Part shown: piece by piece, positions 1 through 10,491 of the stretch
Numbering within the stretch: position 1 is the stretch's first letter
Layout: each line of letters begins with the position of its first letter
Source: Bursaphelenchus xylophilus
Taxonomy: Eukaryota; Nematoda; Chromadorea; Rhabditida; Aphelenchoididae
NCBI GenBank assembly: GCA_904066235.2
Contig: CAJFCV020000003.1
Location: 5,580,001 to 5,644,000, forward strand
Direction: 5' to 3'
DNA: 64,000 bases
Made by a program: the position numbers and the translations under genes
The notes under the pieces: model-generated
Told to the model about the DNA's origin: nothing
Database searches by the model: none
The model's input: the letters and a program-made list of their open reading frames with translations, nothing else

Positions 1-2548
1 CTCTTCCCTTTTTCACACCAATTTCATATACATTGCGTTTCGTCTTTCGTCCCCCCTCCCCCCTTCCAGGCCTCTTCAGTTGCCGAGGCTGCATCGTTGA
101 CATGTCGGAGTCGTCGGTTCCTGACAATTCTCGGACAAGACGGATGGATTGACGCCGGATTTAATGAAAACAGTCCCCCCTTCCCTTCAAATTCATTTTT
201 GCGCATATGCCAGAGAAAGTTCGAGTTATGGGACAGCCTCCGAGACAGTTCCGGTGCCAAATCAAATTTTAAGCTTCCGGCACCGAATCATCAACCGGCC
301 TTCAGACGTACCCAGAACGGTGATGGGAGAGACCGTGGGAACGGAAGGCAGCCCACGAATCCCAAAAGTCATCAATCCCTAGTCTCTCTGTTTGACCAAG
401 TGGCTCTAAATAATAATAATAAAAGCCGCTAAATGCAAACAAATCATTTCAAACTTGGATAAAAAGTTTAAAAAATGATTAGGGAACGCGAAATATAATA
501 TGCAAGACGTCTGAAGGGCCAAGAAGTGGAAATTCAAGATTGTTTGACCTCGGGGCAAGACCAGGACAAGTATGGATTAAGGCGACGACAACAAGACCAC
601 AGGCGTCTGATGCGGATTGGAGGTTTGTTTGCCAATCACAATCATCCAAATTCAGTCAATTCCCTCTTTCGCAGACGACGATCCTCGCAATCAACGTGAT
701 GGATAACACATAAAACAGACGCTCAAAAGAAAATGTATATAATAAATACTACAGCTGCGTAATGGAAAGTTATAACTCGGCCCTACGAACTTCCTGGACA
801 TATTTCCTTGGTTCCCCGAACAACTTTAATTGTGTTGTGGAGCTCTCCTCGGTCCCCCCACTCTCTCAGTCCAATCGACCTCTCATTCTCCAAATTGAGT
901 TGTGTCTGCCTAATTGCCCCAAACCCCGGATGCTTCTTGGTTTGAGTCCGACCGTGCTTCCCGATGTTCCCAGAGTCCTTAGAAATGTAAAACAATCTTG
1001 ATACGGTTCCCACGGAAAGGACAAAGCATTTAGAGAAGGTAGTAAGTAAGCGGGCACACGCGTTATGTTCAGGATGTTCAGCGAAATGTGAGATATGATT
1101 AAACGAGCAATGACGTCGAATGTAGACTGTTCAAAGACTATGTAAAAGTAGATTCAAAGAAGAGTAAACGAAGTCTTTGGACGAACGGGACCAACTCTTC
1201 TTCCACAAAATATGAACATAACCCCCGACGAAGTTATATGGCTTAACAAACCGAACCCTGGGCACCCAATCTTAAATTATTTGGGGCCTTTGACCTTTTT
1301 CGGATGACTTATATCACGGTGTCTAGACCCATTTTCAATTCTGGAATTATTAGTGAGCCTGCGACAAACAAAAAAGGATTTTGCTTTCAAAAAAGTAACT
1401 TTTCCCAAAAAAAAACATCAGAATATGAGAAAGGGATCGTCAACAGCTCCCAAACCAGAAATCTGCAGCTGAAGGCCCAAAAACAATCTTCCATGTAAAT
1501 CTGGCCTGTGCGAGCTCTGTTACTGGCATCTTGAGGCATGTTCTCCTCTTCCCTTCCATTGCCACCACACGTAATTGGAGTTTTGAAGTCTTGTTTAAAA
1601 CGAAGAGTGGGGTCAACCCCTCCCTGTCTTTTTCGGCCGTTCCTAGACAACACCTCGCGGCCCCAACGGCCCTGAGGCCTTAAGTCGTCATTATCATAGA
1701 TCCCAGTAATTAAAATTGGGCGCAAAACTTCTCTGCTTGTCGTTTTCAATTTACAGACCGCCCACACGCAAGTGGAAAGACAAGCCCGGCCTAACTGACC
1801 TGTCCAAACATTTACTACAACACGCTGACGATGCACGTAAAGAGCTTCAAATTGGCTGAATGGTCTCAAATTAGCGGCACCCAACAAACCGCATAACGAC
1901 CTCTTTAACGCCAAGTACAAGCCCTCCTCCCTTCGCCATGCCCTCAGGTCATCAGTCAAAAACAGTTGGCCTGAAGCCTCAAATTACTATTTCTACTTTG
2001 AACGGGACTTGATAAAAATTTATCATAACCGAAGGAATGAGAGCGACCGCTCCGGGATCTACATCCCCATACGTATGAGAGATTAGCTGGTGATGAATCA
2101 AGGAAAACGACATGAATTGCACTAATCCTTGTCTCAAATAGAATACCAACTACGTGCTGTCATGTCATGAACATAGAGAAGGAAGTTTCAGGATATAATC
2201 TGGAGAAGACTACAATTGTTTGGGATTATGGGATATGTTAAGACAAGCAGATAGTCGTATATACAAGAGGAAAGCCGCTTAAAATATAATACAAAATAAT
2301 GACTGATTACATGATCTTTTCGCATAAACATCCTTGCACAAAAGAGGAACTGCCATTATAATTTGAGCTATAAATACAATAAGATGGATAGACAGACGTT
2401 TTTGACAGACATTTGAGAACGTATTTCCTTGATTCCACAAACAGATAAAGCCGAAAAGAAAAAAACTATGAATGACATCTCGGGCTATTTACACTTCTGC
2501 AGGAAGTTTTCGAGGTCTGATGCATTAAAAAACATTCGGTTATTATAA
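1..2548. other. intergenic, no gene recognised
   Basis: No convincing coding exon was recognised. Open frames exist on both strands (for example about 190 codons on the minus strand at 1387-1959), but none shows a known motif, a matching splice pattern or a clear start context. The first 400 bases contain a pyrimidine tract with a possible splice acceptor near position 69, so an edge exon cannot be excluded. Confidence 0.5.
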
Positions 2549-2550
2549 TA

Positions 2551-3781
2551 CAGGGTGCGGCAAAAAATGGAAACTTATTCTTATAGCTATATTTTTCCTA
2601 GCAATCAAAATGCCGCAAAAGTAACGGTCATCATCAATAACATAGAGCATTATTTATAACATATTCAACCCGTTTCACCGTAGGTGCTTTTGGTGGCGAT
2701 ATGGAGCTCCAAACGTGACTTAAAATTTTAGGCTTTTGGCCGCAGGTTTTTCCGGGGAAATCGGTCCCGTTCTTGGCGCAACATTTACTTTGCGACTCCA
2801 AACTTTTGTGCCGTGTAGTAAAGATACTGGCCTCCAACTGAAAAAAAATATAGCATATTGGATCCATACCCGACGAGCAGGCTCACTTTTCGCAGACGGG
2901 GTGAAATCGGGAAAATCGGCCCCATAACTGGTCTTGACTCGCTTTTTCCCTATGAGCCGGCGCTGAGTCTAGTTGGAATGCCAAATTTGAGCTGCCAAGG
3001 TTCTACTGAGTCAACAGAAGCATGAGGAAATCGAGGTTAACCCGGCACTAGAATTTTGCCCTCTTGATCCACGAAAATCTCGGAATTCTTGCCGCTGGCA
3101 CAAATTCCGCCTTAGGCGATGACGGCCCGGATTTTGACGGTGTTCATCGTTAGCCCACGTGCAGAGGGCCTCACCGGATCGGATTCTGGCGCTATGTTGG
3201 TTATGCACCCGCCAAACTTTGCACCGCGAAGGGAATCGCGGACCTGCGGCCCGACGTCTGAATTTTCGGCATTTTTTCAGGCGTACGGGCTTGATCTTGC
3301 CGATGAGGAGTTAGGCATTTTAGACCTTGTATGGGGAGACCTTGAGTTGATTTTTAGCTATTTGACCGACTGGTCAGTTGCTGATGCCGGTCTCACGGGC
3401 AATTTTTTCTGGAAATCGACGGATTTCGCTGTTGATGACCTCCCGGCTGGAAAAAGTGTTGGCGGTGCGTTTTCTTTCACTTAATGGACGCTTAAAATTG
3501 TTAACAAGCTCCTTGCATTGCGTGATTACTTTGGACACAACGTCGTTTCTATACCGGTCAAATTAGCACTTCGAACGGCTTAAAAAACAGGTCCAAAATC
3601 GAGATCCCTTTATTTGACATTCAAATAAAGAATGTTAATAAACCGATATGGACATGAAATTAAAAGGTCTAGGAGAGAAAACTACGCAGAATTTAACGGT
3701 ATGAAAATAATTTTGCTGCACTTAAAAATTTTCGCGTAAGGACCCAATGAAAAAAAGTTTCCATTTTTTTGCCGCACCCTG
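2551..3781 (-). mobile_element. decayed Tc1/mariner-type DNA transposon
   Basis: The ends are inverted repeats of about 28 bp beginning CAGGGTGCGGCAAAAAA and flanked on both sides by TA, the Tc1/mariner target duplication. The minus strand keeps broken pieces of a transposase in family order. First comes a helix-turn-helix part, with KIARETGISN, then after a stop PVGQIAKNQLKVSPYKV, then KIKPVRLKKCRK (about 3230-3450). Next is GGICASGKNSEIFVDQEGKI (about 3040-3110), which resembles the segment around the second catalytic Asp. Last is a stretch at 2634-2867 resembling the FQQD...NPxDxxxW part. Several in-frame stops and frame changes interrupt it, so it cannot be active. The reading frame runs opposite to the first protein-coding genes downstream. 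The family assignment is by pattern and not by search. Confidence 0.85.
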
Positions 3782-3783
3782 TA

Positions 3784-6307
3784 TTATTAATGATAGTCAT
3801 ATATGTATACATAATATGTAAGTCCAAGACTCTTTTTTCCGAAATCGCGATTTCGAAATTGGAAAATCGGCGTCAATTTAATTTTTGCTGGGTGCCGAAT
3901 TCTGAAATCCGGTGCATTTTTGTAAAATCAGCACCGGAATTCTTTGCACTTCCACCAAATCAGCACCTATTTTCGAACCCGATGTCAAGTTAATCCTAAA
4001 ACCCGAAAAGTGTTTGTAATTTTTGAGAAACCGGTGCACACCAAAGAAGAATCGGAAAAATCATTGCGCCGATTTTTCAATTTGGGTATCCTTCTTCTTT
4101 TTTTGTGCACCGAAAATTGTGATATTTCTCGGACATATACATGACCAACAATGCGTAAAACTAACTATCACTAAATATTAAACTGCGGGTTTTTACTCGC
4201 AACAAATGAGAAACACTATGACATCAACAATACGCAATACGTCGTCTGACATGAACGTAACGACGGTATCAACTTCCTCCTTTGTCTCCAATTCCCAGAT
4301 GTATTGGACCAAAAACATATTTGATTCCCAACTCTGAGATTATTCTTTTTTGCAGCCCCATAATCACAGGGTTCAAACTTGCCTGCAGGCTGTGAATGAA
4401 ACCGCGTATCCAGGGAATTATGGATTCCGTAATTCCCCCATTAACTCTACATTTTTCTCAATTATCTGATTGCTTCACAATAAAAAAACTTAATTTGAAT
4501 CAGAGGAACTTTTACAATAAGGCAGTGTACAATAAAATCCCGGAGGGCCTAAATCTTTTCCTGTTTTTTCTAGAGTCACCGTTGAATTGTCATCAAATGA
4601 ATTTTCACGGGCTTAAAAATGAAAACAACAAATTGGTCGCTGAATTAGCAGAATTCTATAAATTTATCACAAACTATTTTATAACAAAATTGTTGACTCA
4701 AAAAACATTCTTTTGGGATTACAACCTTCTTATGGATCGGTTTTACAATTCTCTAAAATATTCTGATGACTTAAATTTCTTAAAAATTTTATTATAAAGG
4801 ATAAGTAACAATGAAGATTACATAATAAGTTCACCTTCGACACAACGCGGGAAGACCGGTTCATTGGGCGCAGTATGGGGAGCGCTGCAGGACTTTTTTA
4901 AAAGTTTCCGTTCAAATTATCAGTGACTGTGTTCTCCCAAACCGTTTTCTTTTTTACGACAATCTGCTTAGGTTTCCTAATCAGAAAACAACAGGTAAAT
5001 GAAGAAGCTGTACTTTGGTTCTCCCTCAAGCAGCAGCGTTGATAATTCGTTAAGAAAAAGAGGAGCCCACGAGGGGCAGGAGAAGAAGCGGAGAATCAGC
5101 GTTTTTCTTCCAATGCCTTCTTTTTATTAATATCGCGATCAAAAACCGAAACGTGCTTTGGTTCCGGGGGTTTTGGGCAGCATGTTGATTTGAGTGTAAC
5201 CCAAGTAAATGTAAATGCTGATGGTTTGCCTGATTCGGTTGTCTTTTTGTTTTTTACCGATCATTTTGCTTTGATTTTGCCTTAATTATTGTGCTTCAAA
5301 CTTTGCGCGATCAATTTCTGAACTAAGAAAGATAGAAAATAAATTTGTTATCTTCTGGTCTGCCACCTGGGTTTGTTTTGATCCAAAACACCTGAGGGCC
5401 GATTAGTCTGGCCTTCTTTTGTTTTCAGCATTTCTTTTCAGCCTTTTTTACACTGCTCGTTTCTTCCCCGAGCCTCTCTAGAACTGACGGAACAAGATAT
5501 TTCTTGGCCACGGAATGTTTGCGCAAAAGATCAGTGAGAGAGGGGGTTTGGGTCGAACAAGATTGTTTCAGAAAATGTGCTGTACAATCAGCTTAAGAAT
5601 ATTAGTCTTTGTTCGGCGATCTAGAACAAGCCAGCTTTTCTAACTCACTTTGTTTGAGCTCTTTTGGAGAGTTATTTAACTTTAATAATTTTCACAGCTG
5701 CTGACTCTTCTTTGTCGTATAACTCGCTTCTTCCAAAAATGTAAATGTGAGAGCAAATAACAACTCCAAAAACCTTGATCGTTCTTTACTTGTTTCGAAA
5801 GCGTGGTTAGTTGATCTTATCATTCTCATTTCGTCGACAGTTCGCTTTACAAATTTCTTTTATTCTGGTTATAAGATCATATTAAAAATGTGTTACTTAT
5901 TATTTTTTATTGCCTTTACTATAATTAATGCAAAATTTTTCTTATGATTTCTTGTAAAATAAAGCAATTAGTGATTTAGACGAGCAACTGTCCCCCTTTC
6001 GGCAGATCAAGTTGTGAGGACCAGTTGGCAGGAGGGGAATGCCAGTGTCTCTTTTTTGAAGGCCAAACCTTATCCCTTTTCGGCGCTGTCCCTTCCTGTC
6101 CCATCGCTTATACATAATATCTATGACCGGTGTCATTTTTAGCATTTTTTAGGTTTGTAACATCAAGTCTTCCGCTCCAAAAATATTGCATGACAAATAT
6201 GTATGTACAATACATATATTTTAATTTTCTGATTAATTTTTTTCTTTACTAAGATTTCAAAAAAAAACTTATTGTTTGAAATTTAAATTCCTGCGCATCA
6301 TATTAAA
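3784..6307. other. intergenic, one doubtful open frame
   Basis: AT-rich sequence with no recognised gene. The only notable frame is 4396-4797, described separately. The rest holds short homopolymer runs and nothing I can name. Confidence 0.5.
4396..4797 (+). CDS. doubtful hypothetical ORF, 133 aa
   Basis: An uninterrupted frame of 133 codons ending in TAA, in AT-rich surroundings where stops should be frequent. A polypyrimidine tract ending TTTTTTGCAG lies about 40 bases upstream, so the frame could be part of a terminal exon. The predicted peptide is rich in Leu, Phe, Asn and Lys, with no signal peptide, no membrane segment pattern and no motif I recognise. It may be chance. Confidence 0.2.
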   Translation: MKPRIQGIMDSVIPPLTLHFSQLSDCFTIKKLNLNQRNFYNKAVYNKIPEGLNLFLFFLESPLNCHQMNFHGLKNENNKLVAELAEFYKFITNYFITKLLTQKTFFWDYNLLMDRFYNSLKYSDDLNFLKILL

Positions 6308-6506
6308 TAGTTCTTCCGGAAAGTCGCCGGACTGAAATCGATTACACGCACTGTGAGAAAACGATATTTCACTTTGCACTGTGCGATTTCTTGCTTTTTG
6401 CACCGTGCACGGTGCAACAGGCTTTTTTCGGCTGTCGCTCGCACCTGACTTTTTTGCACAGCTCAAGCGCCCGAAATCAGTCCGCGACTTTCCGGAAGGA
6501 CTAGTA
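6308..6506. mobile_element. short inverted-repeat element (MITE), about 199 bp
   Basis: The left end reads GTTCTTCCGGAAAGTCGCCG and the right end is its near-exact inverse (CGCGACTTTCCGGAAGGAC). The match extends to about 30 bp with one gap, and both sides are bordered by TA. There is no coding content. In the middle is a perfect 16-bp palindrome, GCACCGTGCACGGTGC, at 6400-6415. The structure fits a non-autonomous Tc1/mariner-like MITE, but the family is not known to me. Confidence 0.7.
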
Positions 6507-6580
6507 AATGGAAATTTTTTTTGATGATAATGTTTCCGTGACCCTATAAAGTTCTTTTCCCATCCCGAGGCATCTTTAAA

Positions 6581-7743
6581 ATGGATCTTCGCCCATGGTT
6601 AGCCATTTTTTTGCAGATGGCTCTAACACTTCCATTGCAAATTTTCGAGACCATTTACAAATGTTGTGCTGGAGAAGAAAGCTCTTCCAAACATTGTAAT
6701 TATCGATTGGCCGAACGATTACTCGAACACGCAACTCTGATGGATCTAATCAAATGGAGAAGGGTTTCGAAGGCCTTCAGAAGAGCCGCCGACAACAGAA
6801 TCAAGGCATTTACTCGGATCGACGTAAGAGTCTATCCAGGGCTCAATGAAATTCATAATCACCAACGGGAGACAGGTAAGCTATTGCTCGATATTGACAA
6901 TGTACAGAAAACATTATGTAATCGATTTTCGTAATTTAAAAGAAATGAAAGGTCTTATGTTCAGCAAGGAGTTCGTGGATGAGAGAGAAACGAAAAGTGA
7001 CTTCTGATCTTGAAGAAAGCACTCCCCTACATCTCCTATGCTTTCAGATTGTTATTCCTGGCATCCAAGAGCACCAATTATGATGATTGAATCGGCTCCA
7101 AATCAAGTAGGAATAGCCATCGATTCAAATATGAAGACTGTAAATGTGCGAGCGCTTCTCGAAGTGCTCTCCGTGTTCAGAAACTCGGCCCAGCAATTGT
7201 TTATGGACAGCCCAGTAATCGATTTATTTGTATCCCAGATCAATAAGGAGCAATTGTATTCGTTAATCGAATTACTACGGAAGAATCGCACCTTGAAGAG
7301 GACCTCGGCTTTCTTTGATTCCAATGTAAAAATCCTTGATATGCCTCCTCAGAAGTCTCTAATGCCCTACGGGCCTTTCTTCCCGAACCTCAAGAAGTTT
7401 ACTGTTACCTCTACTGTAGGTTTTAATGTTTTAATTCCTATTATCTATATGTATATTTATATTTTTTTAAAAGTTTAAAATTACTTTTTTTCAGTCCAAT
7501 CAACTCGAACATCTCTCTCGTCTCTGCACATACGCAGTTGGAGTGGAACTGTTGTACCATCGCGAGAACATAGACATCCTCTGTCTTCGGATTATCCTCG
7601 GAGGTCGGTGGTTTCGGAAACCACATGTCCGGATGTTCAAGCACGTCGCTCGATTCCGGCAATGGACCGAGGCCAACTCATTGGGCGAGAGGTACTTCCA
7701 GCAGTTTACTCCCAACACCAAAAGCAACCGGTCGATTGTCTGA
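6581..7743 (+). CDS. uncharacterised protein, F-box-like N-terminus
   Basis: Three exons join in phase: 6581-6875, 7048-7415 and 7495-7743. The product is about 303 aa. The acceptors are GCTTTCAG and TTTTTTCAG. Residues 10-65 have the look of an F-box-like helical motif (LPLQIFETIYKCC, then LMDLIKWRRVSKAFRRAAD), as seen in the many lineage-specific nematode F-box/FTH proteins. The rest contains leucine-rich helical stretches without a named domain. If the F-box reading is right, it would act as a substrate adaptor for an SCF ubiquitin ligase, but the match is weak. The start at 6581 is the first ATG of the open frame. The TGA at 7741-7743 ends the protein at SNRSIV. It is convincing as a gene because three exons join cleanly, but not convincing as to function. 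Confidence 0.7.
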
Positions 7744-8181
7744 GTGCACTCGTTTCGTTCCTTGTGGTCATTGTTGTTAGATATTTATGTAGACAACTCT
7801 CCTCATGAGGCATTGTTCCTTATATTTGTTACAACCTCCAATGATTGTGCTTCCATTAGGCCTTCTTTTATACTGCTTATGTATATCTAATGTTTTCTCA
7901 TAATCATATTAAACGGGTACAAATCTGCCCTAAGGGTCTTACGAATAACTCGGGTGAATAAACAGAGATAGCTGAGTGTTGGCTGAGTGTTTGATCAAGG
8001 TGAACGGAACGTGTGATTGGCATCTGTTCCCTCGGGGCCTGGAATTCGCAGTCGAAAACAGCTGTGGCATAAAATCAAAGAGAAAGAGAAACGAAAAAAC
8101 GTAAAATCCCCGGATCCAAGGTCGATTTCTTTTTAGTCGGCTGAGGGGGAGGCTCCAAGTGATCTGTGAAAGGTACCCACC
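7744..8181. other. intergenic, nothing recognised
   Basis: About 440 bases between two plus-strand genes. No exon, repeat or RNA gene was seen. The spacing is larger than usual for a nematode operon. Confidence 0.5.
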
Positions 8182-10491
8182 ATGTCCTCGGATATAATAA
8201 AAGAGACTTTCGAAGTGAGCCCAGCACATCCGGTAAGCCCAAACAAGGAAATTTTAGAGTTTTAGGACAAAGTAGTTGTAAACGGATGTGATCTTGTCAA
8301 TCGGACTCAACTTTCTAATTCCCAAAACCGAGAACTTCAACGTTTTATCGATCGAAATAACCATCGACTCGGCTTTTACGATCGTCCACAAGGTATGTAT
8401 ACAATACAATTTATTATTTTTTTGTGGTAAGTTTTTTTGTTTTGGTTCCACATTTGCTGTGCTGAAACCTACAGATTTAGTTGAATTGACATTTTCTTAC
8501 CTCCGGTAATCGTGTAATTTTGTTTCACGCAATTTTGTCTGATTTTTCATAGAAATTAGCAATGCCTTAGTAATCGTGCGTAACGTAACGTCGAGCAGAT
8601 GTAACGGTTTCTAATTTTAAGACGAGAAGGAAGAGGCTCCTCCAGGACGCTATGCTTCCCTTGGGTTCGGGACTCTAAACAGTAGTCGTCCTTATGGCTA
8701 TGATGGAGCGGATCACGCGAGTAAAGAGAGAGTAGAAAGTCCGTTTTCTGAATATGGAACTTATGGAAGCAAGAGGTATCCAAACTTTGCATCTCTAAAT
8801 AATATTTATTTTCACTTACAGAAAGGGTGTAAAATTTGCTGACGGCGTTGACTCCTCTCGTGCTCAATCTGCCAATCCATTTGGAAGTGGATATAAAAGT
8901 GGAACTGGAAGTGGAAATGAGGGAAATGACGGATTTGGACGAAGAGGATCTACTTCTGGATATGGCCAAGGAAATCAAGGAATTGGAGATAATTACGGCA
9001 AGAACAGAGGAGGAAGCGGGAAACAGGCTCATCCCGACAATTATGATCCTTACGGGACAAACAGAGGGAACAAGAATCCTAGAAGTCGAACGCAAAGCCC
9101 GGCAGCAGATGCCTTCAAGGTAATGGTTTTACTGTTCAAAGAAAATACAAAATATGAGGCATAGCGAAACTTCGCAAAGTTTAATTTAAAATTATTTCAG
9201 TGGCGTCCGTACCAGAGTTACGAATACGACGGAAAGAAGAATACTGTAGCTCCACCCATTCCTCAATGGCTCAAAGATCGCAGCATTACCCCGGCTTATT
9301 CCACACTCCAGAAACACCCTGTAAGTATTATTTTTCTCAGTACATAAGTACAAAATTACCAAATTTTGATTAGAAATATGTATGCAGAAGAGAAATATAA
9401 CTATATATAATATAATATTTCTGGAAAACTTTTTAAGAAACGTGAAAACTTACTGAAGCCCTAGGAATAGAAAAGCGCCTTACAGTAACCTGACTTCAAA
9501 TTTTATTTACTTTGTTCCTTCTATTCATCTTTTTATCATCGCAGGGTCCAATCTCACTGATAAACCCACCGGTCTTTACCGTATTCTGTTTAGGATAATT
9601 ATAACAAGTACGATACCGAGAAACATCGGCATCAGTTGGCCAGACAATCTCAAGAAAGGGACGAAGAAATAAAATTCTATGGCTTTGGAGATCGTCTTGG
9701 ATCCGGAATTGAATTAACCAGGAAACGGTGGACTGGCGGGGAACTGATTACTGATCCCACTTTTATCACCAAATCCATTAAACCAAGAACAATCTTCTAC
9801 TCTCCCATTGGTGATGGTGTGGTCGCTGCGGATGGGATTGAGTTGAGAAGAGGACCACCCGATCTGACCCCCAAGAGATACGAATATCACGAGAAAGTGA
9901 TCGAAAAGGGAGATCAAGGACGTGGGGGATTGAGAGTTACTGAGCAAAGATGGGACGGTAAGCTCATTGCGACCTGGTATTTACTTATTATGAAACTATA
10001 TATACATACAATACGATTTACTCATAAATTTAGACGGAAACCGCGGTCTTGGAGACGAGGACGATGGCCGTGGTCGTGGTGAATGGCCAGATAATGGAGA
10101 CGACGGCAGAGGACGAAAGGGACCCTTCGGAGATGAGGATGGAAGACGCAAAGGATGGCCAGATGACGGAGGATGGCCAAACAAAGAAGCCGGCGATCCA
10201 TTTGGAACCTTGGGATCTGCGGACGGTGGATATCCTAGGTCTTTCAGCCGTAAGTTGGAGAAGAGCTAGCTCCCAAAGTCTACTACTTTCATTTAACCAT
10301 TGAAATCTTCAGCGCTTTCTATTGGCACTGATGGATTCCCTCGAGAAGGATGGACTAAGACTTTTATTACAAACCCCAGAGAATTAATCAACCAGTATGG
10401 AAGCGAGACATTGACAACCATCTTCGACCTCAAGGATCACACTCCAAAGACGATGACAACTGTTAAGGAGACCATCAGTCCTGTCCCTTGA
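8182..10491 (+). CDS. uncharacterised Gly/Asp/Arg-rich protein, 8 exons
   Basis: Eight exons join in phase: 8182-8232, 8266-8392, 8622-8775, 8822-9119, 9201-9320, 9594-9957, 10034-10249 and 10313-10491. The product is about 502 aa with no signal peptide. It has two low-complexity parts. One is Gly/Ser/Asn-rich (roughly residues 125-205). The other is acidic and basic with G, D, R and W (about 370-440), with repeats such as GWPDDGGWP. Between them is a non-repetitive domain (about 250-365) with the segments TFITKSIKPRTIFYSP, GDGVVAADGIEL and RGGLRVTEQRWD. This looks like conserved sequence, but I cannot name the family. The C-terminus is also ordered (TLTTIFDLKDH). It is probably intracellular. 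Function unknown. Confidence 0.8.

Noticed and set aside
1387..1959. Minus-strand open frame of 190 codons
   Set aside because: No known motif, no supporting splice pattern, and a length that is not surprising by chance in a 64-kb window with this base composition. Kept out of the gene list.
3119..3484. Plus-strand frame of 121 codons
   Set aside because: It is the antisense shadow of the decayed transposase on the minus strand.
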